Assembly (NCBI RefSeq): GCF_000585495.1
Contig: NZ_CP007264.1
Span: 310,001-374,000, forward strand
Direction of reading: 5' to 3'
Origin: Thermococcus nautili
GTDB taxonomy: Archaea; Methanobacteriota_B; Thermococci; Thermococcales; Thermococcaceae
DNA length: 64,000 bases
The translations under genes were made by a program, and so were the position numbers. Positions 54,744 to 62,565 of the stretch are shown one piece after another (position 1 is the first letter of the stretch; each line of letters starts with the position of its first letter). The notes under the pieces were generated by a model. It did not search any database. It was not told where the DNA came from and saw only the letters and a list, made by a program, of their open reading frames with translations.

Positions 54744-55748
54744 TCACTCAATCTTCGCACCGCAGACCGGGCAGAACTTCGCCCCCTCTGGAACTATGTG
54801 GCCGTTGGGACAGCGCTTGATTTCATGCCCGCAGTATGGGCAGAAGCGCGCCCCTGGTGGAATCGGTTTGCCACAATAGGGGCATATCTCCTGTTGCGCT
54901 GGCTGGGCAGGGGCTGCTTGCTGTGGTTGCTGGGGAGCGGGTGCACCGGCGTAGGGCTGTGCCGGGGCCTGCTGGACGGGCTGAGCCGGCTGGGCCGGTT
55001 GCTGGAAGAGCTGGGGAACGAGCACCATTCCGGTTCCCATTCCAGCCCCTGGGCTCTTGCCGAGCTCTGCCGCGACCTGCTTCACCGTGTCCATCTGCAT
55101 TACAGCTTGAGCGTTGCCCGTCTGCATGAGCCAGAAGAGCCTCTGGCGCCATTCGTCCGTGGTGTTAACACCTTCAATCTTCACATCGACCAGCTCGAGG
55201 CCCAACCTGCGGAAGTCCTCCATGAGCTTTATCTTCACCTGAGTGCTGACCATGTCAAGGTTCTGGAAGAGGTCAACTATCGAGTAGGCAGAGAGGTGCT
55301 TCATCATGCCCTCGTTGAAGTAAGCCCTGATGAACTTGGTAACGTCGCTCGCGTCGTACAGGCTCTGGCCACCAACAACTTCCGTGATGAAGAGAACCGG
55401 GTCCGCGACCTTGAACCAGTAGACGCCGTAGTACTTGACAGGTGCCAGCTCCTTAGTCTGCGTTTCGCCACCGTAGCGCCCCTGGAACTGCTTCATGCTG
55501 ACGAAGATTATCGTTGCCTTGAAGGGGCTGTTGCTCCCGCCGACGAGCTTGTATAGGAGTGGCAAATTCTGCGTCGTCAGCGTGTGCCTTCCGGGCCCGA
55601 GGACGTCGTAGATTTTGCCGTCGCGCATGAAAACTGCCACTTCGTACTCGTGGACTATCAGCTGGGCACCCCACTTTATGACCTCGTTCGGGTACCTCCA
55701 GATTATCTCGTCCTCACCTGGGTTGACCCATTCGATTACTTCCACCAT
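54744..55748 (-). CDS. SPFH-domain protein with double zinc ribbon (YdjI-like)
   Basis: 334 residues. The SPFH/band-7 domain at about 15-230 (EVAVFMRDGKIYDVLGPGRH, DPVLFITEVVGGQSLYDASD) is of the virion-core/YdjI subtype. A low-complexity Gln/Pro/Ala linker (QQPAQPAQPVQQAPAQPY) follows, then two zinc ribbons at the end (CPYCGKPIPPGARFCPYCG, CPNGHIVPEGAKFCPVCG). SPFH proteins scaffold membranes. Last gene in a four-gene operon with two zinc-ribbon membrane proteins and a helical protein, like Bacillus ydjGHI. ATG 55748 follows GGTGGGTGAG and is 1 base after the preceding stop. Confidence 0.88.
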   Translation of the reverse strand: MVEVIEWVNPGEDEIIWRYPNEVIKWGAQLIVHEYEVAVFMRDGKIYDVLGPGRHTLTTQNLPLLYKLVGGSNSPFKATIIFVSMKQFQGRYGGETQTKELAPVKYYGVYWFKVADPVLFITEVVGGQSLYDASDVTKFIRAYFNEGMMKHLSAYSIVDLFQNLDMVSTQVKIKLMEDFRRLGLELVDVKIEGVNTTDEWRQRLFWLMQTGNAQAVMQMDTVKQVAAELGKSPGAGMGTGMVLVPQLFQQPAQPAQPVQQAPAQPYAGAPAPQQPQQAAPAQPAQQEICPYCGKPIPPGARFCPYCGHEIKRCPNGHIVPEGAKFCPVCGAKIE

Positions 55749-55749
55749 T

Positions 55750-56244
55750 TCACTCACCCACCGCGAAGCTCATCCTCTGGTTAAGAACCTCTTCAAAGTT
55801 CACGAGCTTGTCGTCAAGGTTGAGCACCGCCATGCCAAGGGCCTGAGGGTTCGCCACCTGGGCGTTCAGGTTCTTTGCCTCGTTAAGTATCTCCTCAGCG
55901 AGCTCAATCATCTTGGCGTCGTACTCGATGAGCCTTTCGAGTTCCTTCTCCTTGAACTTGACCCTGTCGAAGTAGCCGCGGTAGCCGGCCTCGGCGTGGA
56001 GAACCCTGCTCTCGAGCATCATGAGCTTCTTCCTCAGGTTTTCAATGCCCATCAATTGCTGACAGTTCACCATGGCGCACCTCTGCAGGGCCCTCTCAAG
56101 TTCTCTCTTTGCCTGGGCTAAAAGGTCAGCCACCTTTCCCCTAATCAGCCTGTCGTCTTCCCTGAGGAGTTCCTTCTTCTTGTAGCCGTGGAATCCGGGC
56201 ACGATAAGTTCAAGCTTCTCCACAATCGAGGTTTCCTTCCCCAT
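55750..56244 (-). CDS. Helical coiled-coil protein of the SPFH operon
   Basis: 164 residues, nearly all helix with heptad-like Leu/Glu/Lys spacing (AQAKRELERALQRCAMVN, LRKKLMMLESRVLHAEAGYR). No membrane segment. It may be the peripheral membrane partner of the SPFH protein, in the manner of PspA-type proteins, though it is shorter and I do not claim homology. ATG 56244, 9 bases after the upstream gene. Confidence 0.78.
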   Translation of the reverse strand: MGKETSIVEKLELIVPGFHGYKKKELLREDDRLIRGKVADLLAQAKRELERALQRCAMVNCQQLMGIENLRKKLMMLESRVLHAEAGYRGYFDRVKFKEKELERLIEYDAKMIELAEEILNEAKNLNAQVANPQALGMAVLNLDDKLVNFEEVLNQRMSFAVGE

Positions 56245-56253
56245 CTTATCACC

Positions 56254-57150
56254 TCAAATCGGCTGGAAGTAGAGGTTTCCGGAGCGACCCTTTATTACAC
56301 CGCTCACGATTCTCTTCTTCACGGCGCCTTTAGAGCCTATCCCCCACGCGCCGACCGCCCCGGGGATTAGGCCGCCCAGCAGGCCGAAGGGCGTTCCGAA
56401 GATTGCCGACGCTATGAACCCGAGAACCGCCCCGGCCCCGATTACGCCCATCGCCATCGCACTGGCTTTCTTTCTGGCACCGCTTTCAAGGGGGTATTCT
56501 GCCGAGATAACCCTTCCATCGGTTCCGTCAACGTAGCCCCAGTATTCCTTTCCGGCATACTCATAGCGGAGCTCCCAGAGCGGGTAGTGGACGAGACCGA
56601 GGTATCTTACTTCGAGTTCGAGCTCGTCTTCGCTGACGCTCTTGTCTTCCTGCCTCGCCTCTCCAATTAGGGCGTTTATCAGCGCAACCCTCGCGAGCTC
56701 TTCGGCCTTCTCCTTCGGAACCTCCGGCTCGTAGTAGTGGCCCTTCTTGACGACGTCCTCGCTGAAGAAGACCTTGCCCCTAATCGGGAACGGGTAGCCC
56801 TCAAGGAGGGTCTTGAAGGGCGAACCCGCTGGAATTCCCATGAACTGAACTTCCTCAACGGTCGGCCAGAGCCTGCTCCTTCCGTGCAGGTAGAAGAAGT
56901 AAACCGGAACCCAGTGAAGTTCTTTCTTGGTTATCTTCGCCCCAGTTATATCAGCCGGAGCGCCGTACTGCCTTGAGAGGAACTTCAGCAGAACGCCACC
57001 GGCGTCCTTCTTCATCGGCGGGAAGAAGAAGTGCTCACCGGTTTCCTTCGTGTGGACGTGGAAGGTCGTCCCGCAGTAGGGGCAGGTGGCGACCTCAACC
57101 GTGTCGGGAACCTTAAAGGTCGCGGAGCACGTGGGACAGGTAACCTCCAT
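56254..57150 (-). CDS. Zinc-ribbon membrane protein (YdjG-like) of the SPFH operon
   Basis: 298 residues. N-terminal ribbon CPTCSATF and CPYCGTTF, central domain with PFPIRGKVFF, HYPLWELRYEYAGKEYWGYV block, and C-terminal hydrophobic stretch AMGVIGAGAVLGFIASAIFG. Homologous to 7051-7992. ATG 57150 follows GGGGTGGTTGAA; the TTG at 57168 lies within the previous gene. Second gene in the operon. Confidence 0.83.
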   Translation of the reverse strand: MEVTCPTCSATFKVPDTVEVATCPYCGTTFHVHTKETGEHFFFPPMKKDAGGVLLKFLSRQYGAPADITGAKITKKELHWVPVYFFYLHGRSRLWPTVEEVQFMGIPAGSPFKTLLEGYPFPIRGKVFFSEDVVKKGHYYEPEVPKEKAEELARVALINALIGEARQEDKSVSEDELELEVRYLGLVHYPLWELRYEYAGKEYWGYVDGTDGRVISAEYPLESGARKKASAMAMGVIGAGAVLGFIASAIFGTPFGLLGGLIPGAVGAWGIGSKGAVKKRIVSGVIKGRSGNLYFQPI

Positions 57151-57151
57151 T

Positions 57152-58138
57152 TCAACCACCCCTCTCAACGCGCTGGCCCTCGAGGACTTTGAAGCCGAAG
57201 TACCCGCTCAGAACCGAGCCGAGCCCTATCGCTATCCCCGTCAGCGCGTAGGCGCTCGCCGCGGCACCGTAGGCCCCGCCTATGGCCCCTATCAGAATCC
57301 CGAGAGCGACGCCACCCATGTACTCCGCCCGCCGGAGGGTTGACATGGGTTCCGTCGAGGCAACCCTCTTCCCGTCCCAGCCCGCGAAAACCGAGTGGTA
57401 TATCGAGTTCTCGAACTTGTAATAAACCGTCCACATCGGCAGAAGAACGAGGCGCACCTTGCTCGGTTCCTCCGCCTTCACGTCAAAGCGGTCTATTCTA
57501 TCTGCCTTGGCGGAGTAGCGGTTTCTAATGACGTCTATCGCATCTTCGCGCATCATGAGCTTTGCCTGCTCCTCGTCCATCTCCGTGTTGAGTATCTCCA
57601 GCTTGAGCTTCTCCCACTGCCCCTCATCGAGGTCGAGCAGGCGCTTTTCTTCCGGCTTCGTCTTGGAGTAGTGCTTTATGATGTCGTCAACGCCGAAGCT
57701 CGCCACCTGCCTCCTGGCCGGCCCTATGAGGTGCAGGGTCTCGCTCACGACGTCGTGGTAGTGCCTCTCAACGGTGTGGCACCGCGTTTCCGTGTTCCCC
57801 TGGCTGTCAGTGTAGGTTTCGCACTCCTCCTCTCGGACGGTGTAGTCCACTTCGCCGCTAACGTAAACGTCACCGACCCAGTACGGCGCGTAGTGGCCCT
57901 CAACACCGACAACCTGAATCGAGTCCTTAATCCGCTTGAGGTCGAAGTCCTTCTCGACCATGCGCCAGAACGCTTCCGCGATTTGGTTCTTGTTGAGCGA
58001 AGGAACCAGGAACATGTCCTCCGTCCTGAGGTTCCCGGTCAGGTGGTTAGGGAAACCGCAGTACGGACAGACGGCAACAATCGTTTCCGGGGTCACCTCA
58101 AGGGGTGCCCCGCATCGTTCACACTTGAAGGCCTCCAT
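57152..58138 (-). CDS. Zinc-ribbon membrane protein of the SPFH operon, first gene
   Basis: 328 residues. Ribbon CERCGAPLEVTP and CPYCGFPNHL; a middle region with an inserted cysteine-bearing loop (REEECETYTDSQGNTETRC) that the paralogue at 6023-7054 lacks; LPMWTVYYKF block and C-terminal glycine-rich hydrophobic region (GVALGILIGAIGGAYGAA). ATG 58138; its promoter is TCTTAAATAGG (minus strand, about 58167-58178), so the operon starts here. Confidence 0.83.
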   Translation of the reverse strand: MEAFKCERCGAPLEVTPETIVAVCPYCGFPNHLTGNLRTEDMFLVPSLNKNQIAEAFWRMVEKDFDLKRIKDSIQVVGVEGHYAPYWVGDVYVSGEVDYTVREEECETYTDSQGNTETRCHTVERHYHDVVSETLHLIGPARRQVASFGVDDIIKHYSKTKPEEKRLLDLDEGQWEKLKLEILNTEMDEEQAKLMMREDAIDVIRNRYSAKADRIDRFDVKAEEPSKVRLVLLPMWTVYYKFENSIYHSVFAGWDGKRVASTEPMSTLRRAEYMGGVALGILIGAIGGAYGAAASAYALTGIAIGLGSVLSGYFGFKVLEGQRVERGG

Positions 58139-58343
58139 GGGCATCACTCATCTTAGTTATGTCCCAACACCTATTTAAGACTGCCCATGCCCCTTTGCGT
58201 TTCGCGGCTCAAACCATTTTATCCTTTGAACTGCTATTATCGAACTCTCTTGCAACAGGCTTCAAAATTCAAAACCATAAGGTTTAAGAAGCAAACTTCA
58301 TGATTTTGATTATGACTCAACAGGTGCGTTCAGGTGATGGACA

Positions 58344-58658
58344 ATGATGGTAACCGACACCAAATCATCTGGAAGGGGCACGTTCCTATGGAGAATCAAC
58401 CCCTTTGAGGTTATAGCTTCAATCTGGAAAGACGTCGTCGAGGGCTCCAGGGTCGCGGTTCCCCATGCTGTAGGCACAATGAAGACGAGCCACGGTTCAG
58501 TGGTGGAACTCGAACTCAGCGTGGTTCTCTACCCCTCGGAGAAGAGGCTCGTCGTGAAGGACGGTGACGAGGTGTACTTCCTGTTTCCGGTGAGCCCTGC
58601 CGACGGCCCGGAGGGACTCTACGTCAAGCTGATAGAGGCGCTGGGGATGGTAGCATGA
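58344..58658 (+). CDS. Small protein of unknown function preceding an SRPBCC-like gene
   Basis: 104 residues with a TFLWRINPFEVIASIWKDVV start and a beta-rich second half (VVELELSVVLYPSEKRLVVK). It has no signal or catalytic motif. ATG 58344 has GGTGATGG upstream and the stop overlaps the next gene by 4 bases, so the two products are coupled. TATA-like GGTTTAAG at about 58281-58288. Confidence 0.7.
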   Translation: MMVTDTKSSGRGTFLWRINPFEVIASIWKDVVEGSRVAVPHAVGTMKTSHGSVVELELSVVLYPSEKRLVVKDGDEVYFLFPVSPADGPEGLYVKLIEALGMVA

Positions 58659-59449
58659 AGCGCAAGGAAGCCAGCGTTGAGATAAAGTCCGGCATGGACT
58701 CCGTTGAGGCCATACTCCACGACCCGGTGCAGTTCATAACAAACTGGCCCTACGTGGTCAAGGTCAGGGGCAGAAACCCGGTCGTGGCCGAGATAATGCT
58801 ACCCCGCTTCGTCTTCAAGTTCAGGGACACCTACGAGTTCGAGTTCCACGAGGACTACAACAGCCACATCTACGAGGGAAGGGGAAAGAGGGGCAACCTG
58901 ACGGTCGTGATAACCCTCAAGGAATGGCGGAAGTACGTTTCTGCCAATGTGGAGCTCTCCTACTCGGGCAGGGGCGAGTTCTTCCTCGGGAAGACCCTGG
59001 AGATACTTGTCGAGGGGATAGCCAGGAACCTCAAGGAGCTGGCGGAGGCGTCCAAGCCAATCGAAGTTGGCAAGAAGACCGAAAAGGCCATACTCGAAGT
59101 GGACTTCTCCGACCCCATGAGCGTCGCCAACTTCCTGGCAAAGGCCAAGATGGTTCACAGCGGTCTACACGTCATCCCCGAGGGTGGCTTCTTCAACGTC
59201 CTCAACGAGATTCTCGAAAAGGCGGGCAGTGAGGTTCTCTACCTCTCGGGAATAACGTCCGATGGAACCAGCGGTTTCAAGGTGCTCGTCAGGGGCAGTC
59301 AGGTTCTGGCCGTTGAGTTGAGGGACGGAAGCGAGGTTAAGACCCTCAAGGTTGAGGGAGAGGACGGTGTTAGGGAAGCCGTTGAGCTCCTTTCAAAGGT
59401 TTCCGGGGCCTATATGGTGAACGCGTGGGTCCCTGCTGGAGGTGTTTGA
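58655..59449 (+). CDS. SRPBCC (DUF3211-like) ligand-binding protein
   Basis: 264 residues. The first 125 (ILHDPVQFITNWPYVVKVRG ... GKTLEILVEGIARNLKEL) have the length and pattern of the START/SRPBCC fold seen in DUF3211 archaeal proteins, which bind hydrophobic ligands. The second half is an unrecognised alpha/beta domain (VLYLSGITSDGTSGFKVLVRG). It sits between a small gene and a flavodiiron-like gene in one operon. Confidence 0.72.
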   Translation: MKRKEASVEIKSGMDSVEAILHDPVQFITNWPYVVKVRGRNPVVAEIMLPRFVFKFRDTYEFEFHEDYNSHIYEGRGKRGNLTVVITLKEWRKYVSANVELSYSGRGEFFLGKTLEILVEGIARNLKELAEASKPIEVGKKTEKAILEVDFSDPMSVANFLAKAKMVHSGLHVIPEGGFFNVLNEILEKAGSEVLYLSGITSDGTSGFKVLVRGSQVLAVELRDGSEVKTLKVEGEDGVREAVELLSKVSGAYMVNAWVPAGGV

Positions 59450-59450
59450 G

Positions 59451-60224
59451 ATGATTAGGAACATGAACAGCTACCCGCTCTACGACGACGGTAGCCATAA
59501 GGTTTACTGGCTTGGAATTGAAGAAAGCGAGGACGAGAAGGGAATACTGACCAACCAGTACCTCGTCATTGACGGAAACGAGGGCGCGCTTATAGAGCCC
59601 GGAGGGTTCTTCGTGTTCTCCCGCGTTCTCAAGAACGTCTCCTCCCTGATTCCTCCAACGCAGATTAAGTACCTCATGTACTCGCACCAAGACCCCGACG
59701 TAGTTGCGGGCTTGAACCTCTGGTTCGAGTACGCGCCACTGGCGAAGGTCGTCATCTCGGAGCTGTGGGTGCGCTTCATTCCGCACCTGGCCGTAATGAG
59801 CGCGGGGAGAACGGTAGGAATCCCCGATAGGGGAGCGGAGTTCAAGCTTGGAAACTCGACCATAAGGGCAGTTCCAGCCCACTACCTCCACAGCCCGGGT
59901 AACTTCGCCTTCTACGACGAGAAGAGCGGAATTCTGTTCAGCTCGGACATTGGAGCCGCCGCCTTCTCGAAGGACGAGTGGTACCTCTTCGTTGAGGACT
60001 TCGACGAGCACACGAAGCACATGGAAGGCTTCCATAAGAGGTATATGAGCTCAACGAAGGCCCTTAAAGCATGGGTCCGCTCCGTGAGAAAGCTGAAGCC
60101 CAAGATGATAGCGCCACAGCACGGGGCGATATTCAGGGACGAGGACGTTGGCAGGTTCCTTGACTGGCTCGATTCGCTTGAGGTTGGAATCGACGCCTTC
60201 GAAGAGGAGTTCTACGGGGACTGA
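59451..60224 (+). CDS. Flavodiiron-like metallo-beta-lactamase protein without flavodoxin domain
   Basis: 257 residues, the MBL domain of flavodiiron proteins. Ligands: H79, D81 and D83 in SHQDPDVVAG (the canonical HxExDH becomes HxDxDV), H147 (LHSPGN), D166 (SSDIG) and H224 (PQHGAIF). Related single-domain oxygen-binding diiron proteins reduce or sense O2; NO is possible too. The altered Glu and His suggest a changed metal centre. ATG 59451 is set by GGAGGTG. The downstream gene bears the NO-type palindrome. Confidence 0.83.
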   Translation: MIRNMNSYPLYDDGSHKVYWLGIEESEDEKGILTNQYLVIDGNEGALIEPGGFFVFSRVLKNVSSLIPPTQIKYLMYSHQDPDVVAGLNLWFEYAPLAKVVISELWVRFIPHLAVMSAGRTVGIPDRGAEFKLGNSTIRAVPAHYLHSPGNFAFYDEKSGILFSSDIGAAAFSKDEWYLFVEDFDEHTKHMEGFHKRYMSSTKALKAWVRSVRKLKPKMIAPQHGAIFRDEDVGRFLDWLDSLEVGIDAFEEEFYGD

Positions 60225-60268
60225 GTTCTTCAACCTTTGGTTTTAAATGAAAATTTTTCAAAGTGCTT

Positions 60269-60290
60269 TTAAATGACGCACGTCATTTAA
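60269..60290. promoter_or_regulatory. Extended palindromic operator (third copy of the ATGACR motif)
   Basis: TTAAATGACG-CA-CGTCATTTAA, a perfect 10-2-10 inverted repeat. Its core ATGACG-CA-CGTCAT at 60273-60286 matches the two operators at 16680 and 18155. It overlaps the TATA region (TTTTAAATG) of the next gene, so binding should repress. Confidence 0.72.
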
Positions 60291-60304
60291 CCCTTGGTGG
60301 TCCC

Positions 60305-60598
60305 ATGAACCCGATGGAGAAGGCGTTTGAAGAAGCTATGAAAAACCCCAAACTCCGGAAGAAACTGCGAGTGAAGGCCTTCCTCTCGCTCCTGCTCCTC
60401 GTAGGGTTCCTCGGGGTGGTCTTCATAACAATCGGCACGATGATGGCGAGCAAGAACGGAACGTTCCTCGGAATGACTCACCTGGACTTCCTAAAGTTGC
60501 GCGCCCGCTACGGTCTCTTCATGATGGCCCTGATAACAATACACATAATCATGAACAGGGGCATAATGCGAAAAGAGCTTGGCCTGCTCTTCGGCTAA
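60305..60598 (+). CDS. Small two-helix membrane protein (DUF4405-like)
   Basis: 97 residues with helices FLSLLLLVGFLGVVFITIG and FMMALITIHIIMNRG. A histidine in each half (MTHLDFLK, ITIHIIMN) could bind heme, as in DUF4405 membrane proteins. Start at ATG 60305 after GGTGGTCCC. The palindromic operator overlaps its promoter, tying it to the hcp/DUF438 genes. Its stop overlaps the protease gene by 4 bases. Confidence 0.72.
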   Translation: MNPMEKAFEEAMKNPKLRKKLRVKAFLSLLLLVGFLGVVFITIGTMMASKNGTFLGMTHLDFLKLRARYGLFMMALITIHIIMNRGIMRKELGLLFG

Positions 60599-61053
60599 TT
60601 CTTTCGATTTTTACATAGTTCTTCGATTAAAGCTACTGCCCTCGGCACTGCACCCAAAACCTCACCGCTGAGCTCGGTTCCAAGGTCAATCTCCTTCGCA
60701 ACTATCCCTACGAAGTGAACCTCCGCCCTGGCGAGCCTCTCGTCGAGCTTCATGAGGAGCTTAAGGCCGTCTATCGCCCCCATGAAGTGCGCGCTTCTTA
60801 TCTCCGCTTTCAGCTTCTCAAAGACATCCTCCCCTTCGAGGTGTATAACTTCTCCCGGCTTGAACTTCTCGCTCAGAATCGCGTCAACGATTATCAGCCT
60901 CTCCTCCCCGTTGTAGTGGCTTGAGAGCATGAAGATGTCGGTTCCGACTTCGAGGACGTTGTAGCCCTTCTCGGCGAGGATTCTGCCGACCTTGAGCCCA
61001 ACTCCGTCGTCCTTCATCAGCTCGTTTCCTAAGGCAAGGATTAGCGTTCTCAT
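60595..61053 (-). CDS. Hydrogenase maturation protease (HycI/HybD type)
   Basis: 152 residues. The family start LILALGNELMKDDGVGLKVG, a metal-binding Asp in IIVDAI and the His in SAHFMGAIDGL. These enzymes cut the C-terminal tail of [NiFe] large subunits after nickel insertion. The hydrogenase large subunit in this window ends in DPCISCSVH followed by VAKL, a suitable substrate. About 1.5 kb separates them; the lipoprotein gene between is on the other strand. Confidence 0.92.
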   Translation of the reverse strand: MRTLILALGNELMKDDGVGLKVGRILAEKGYNVLEVGTDIFMLSSHYNGEERLIIVDAILSEKFKPGEVIHLEGEDVFEKLKAEIRSAHFMGAIDGLKLLMKLDERLARAEVHFVGIVAKEIDLGTELSGEVLGAVPRAVALIEELCKNRKN

Positions 61054-61162
61054 TTTGCCTCCCTCACGGAGTTGTCCCGGGGGTTTATGAGCCTTATCGA
61101 AACCCTTATATACTTTTTGCAGTAGTCATGACCATCTCAAAGTTTAAAAGGAGGATGTTCCG

Positions 61163-61891
61163 ATGACGTGGAAGATTGCGCCGCTGCTTCTGGTGCTCGT
61201 CGTTTTCTCGGCGGGTTGTCTAGTCCAGACGGGAAGCGAGACGACATCCCCTGGCTTTGTCCTCAACGTGACTTACGTCCCCTTCAAAGTGCCCCTCAAC
61301 GTTACTGCTGTCGCGATTAACGTGAGTGCTAACTTCATCGGCTACAAGAGCCTTGTCATAAACGATGTTTATCCCGCCATACTGATAAAAGCGGGTCCGA
61401 ATGTAAAGAACATTTCCGCCTTCAGACTCTCGAAGGACGTTTATCTTGTCGTTCCCTCCCTCGACGAAGACTCCTCGGAGAAGTTCTACTCCCTAACGGT
61501 ATGGCTCAAGAACGGCTCCGTTGCGATAGCGAACATAAAGTTCTCCGGAACCCCCGCGAAAGTCGTTGACATGGTCGTCAACTATGAGGTCGAGAAGAAC
61601 GGGACGCACTACGTCGTCAGGCCCATGAGCTGGTCTATAGGTGAGGCAACACTCTGGAACGAGACCTTCAACGTAACTGTTGAACTGCCGGAGCCAATTC
61701 AAATCGCCAACGCTCCCTCTGTTGAATATAAAAACGGCACCTACGTCCTGCCCGAGGTCTGCAAAACGGCGAGCGGAGGCGTTACCGTCATCTACAGATA
61801 CTCCATTGGCGACGTTTACGTCGTTGGCCCCATTGGTGAGGGCTTCGTCGGGAAGATATACTTCCCCTGCGAGAAGATGGCGGGAAAGTGA
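61163..61891 (+). CDS. Lipoprotein of unknown function
   Basis: 242 residues. A signal with lipobox FSAGC, then a beta-rich domain with many N-x-S/T sites (LNVTYV, VNVSANF-like). Two cysteines (EVCKTA and FPCEKM) in the last third could pair. TATA CCTTATATAC at 61104-61113; GGAGGATG before ATG 61163. No known family recognised; probably on the outer membrane face. Confidence 0.8.
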   Translation: MTWKIAPLLLVLVVFSAGCLVQTGSETTSPGFVLNVTYVPFKVPLNVTAVAINVSANFIGYKSLVINDVYPAILIKAGPNVKNISAFRLSKDVYLVVPSLDEDSSEKFYSLTVWLKNGSVAIANIKFSGTPAKVVDMVVNYEVEKNGTHYVVRPMSWSIGEATLWNETFNVTVELPEPIQIANAPSVEYKNGTYVLPEVCKTASGGVTVIYRYSIGDVYVVGPIGEGFVGKIYFPCEKMAGK

Positions 61892-61892
61892 T

Positions 61893-62321
61893 TCAGGAAA
61901 TCAGCTCAACTTTTTCTTTCTTTGCGGGTTCAAAGAAGTCCTCGTCTAGCGTAGCCAAGGCAAAGCCGTGCTCGATGCAGGTTGAGAGAATTAGTGCATC
62001 GTTCGGGAGCATGGCGTACTTTTCTATTAGCTCCATTGCTTTGAAGACCGTTCTCTGAGAGGATTCGATAAATCCAAAACCCTTCAGCGCCTTGAAAACT
62101 GCTCTAATCTCCGGCGGCAGTTTGTCCCTTCGTCCTTTGACGGTTCGGGGGGCGAGCTTTGAAAAATAACCGATAAGCAGGTACGTGACCTCACTGAAAA
62201 TGGTCTCCGTTATGTAAAGGGCAACCTCTTCGTTCTCAAAAGACTCAAAGAGCTTAACCGCCCGTTCGTTGCCTTTGAAGTACTCCACAAGGAGAGAGCT
62301 GTCAATCAGCAATTCCCTCAT
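61893..62321 (-). CDS. VapC-type PIN toxin
   Basis: 142 residues of a PIN ribonuclease with acidic sites D7 (LLIDSSLL), E44 (FSEVTYLL), D108 (LPNDALIL) and D126/D128 (ATLDEDFF). Partner of the small antitoxin gene upstream, which it overlaps by 20 bases. In archaea such toxins cut tRNA or rRNA under stress. Ends near the convergent lipoprotein gene. Confidence 0.9.
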   Translation of the reverse strand: MRELLIDSSLLVEYFKGNERAVKLFESFENEEVALYITETIFSEVTYLLIGYFSKLAPRTVKGRRDKLPPEIRAVFKALKGFGFIESSQRTVFKAMELIEKYAMLPNDALILSTCIEHGFALATLDEDFFEPAKKEKVELIS

Positions 62322-62511
62322 AAATCTCCCTCTTGAGCTCTTTCCAGCTCTTGTCGGTTTTCATGATTCCTTTGAGCTTTTTCATGTTCTCAAACAGTTC
62401 GTCTTTGTGGGAAAGATACCAAGCCATGGCCTCGACGTCCTTTTTAAACGTCTCAGCGTACTTTTTGGGAACCTTCACGTGAATAACAACATCCACGATT
62501 TCTTCGGCCAT
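62302..62511 (-). CDS. VapB-type antitoxin
   Basis: 69 residues. The start (EEIVDVVIHVKVPKKYAETF) is a beta-strand/helix of the ribbon-helix-helix type, for DNA binding; the C-terminal helix (DKSWKELKREIYEGIAD) should bind the toxin. It overlaps the VapC gene, an antitoxin-first order typical for such pairs. Confidence 0.85.
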   Translation of the reverse strand: MAEEIVDVVIHVKVPKKYAETFKKDVEAMAWYLSHKDELFENMKKLKGIMKTDKSWKELKREIYEGIAD

Positions 62512-62565
62512 GCTAACCCCCGATGAGTTCTATCTTCGACCCCTTATAAAAAATTTGAGAAGAGC

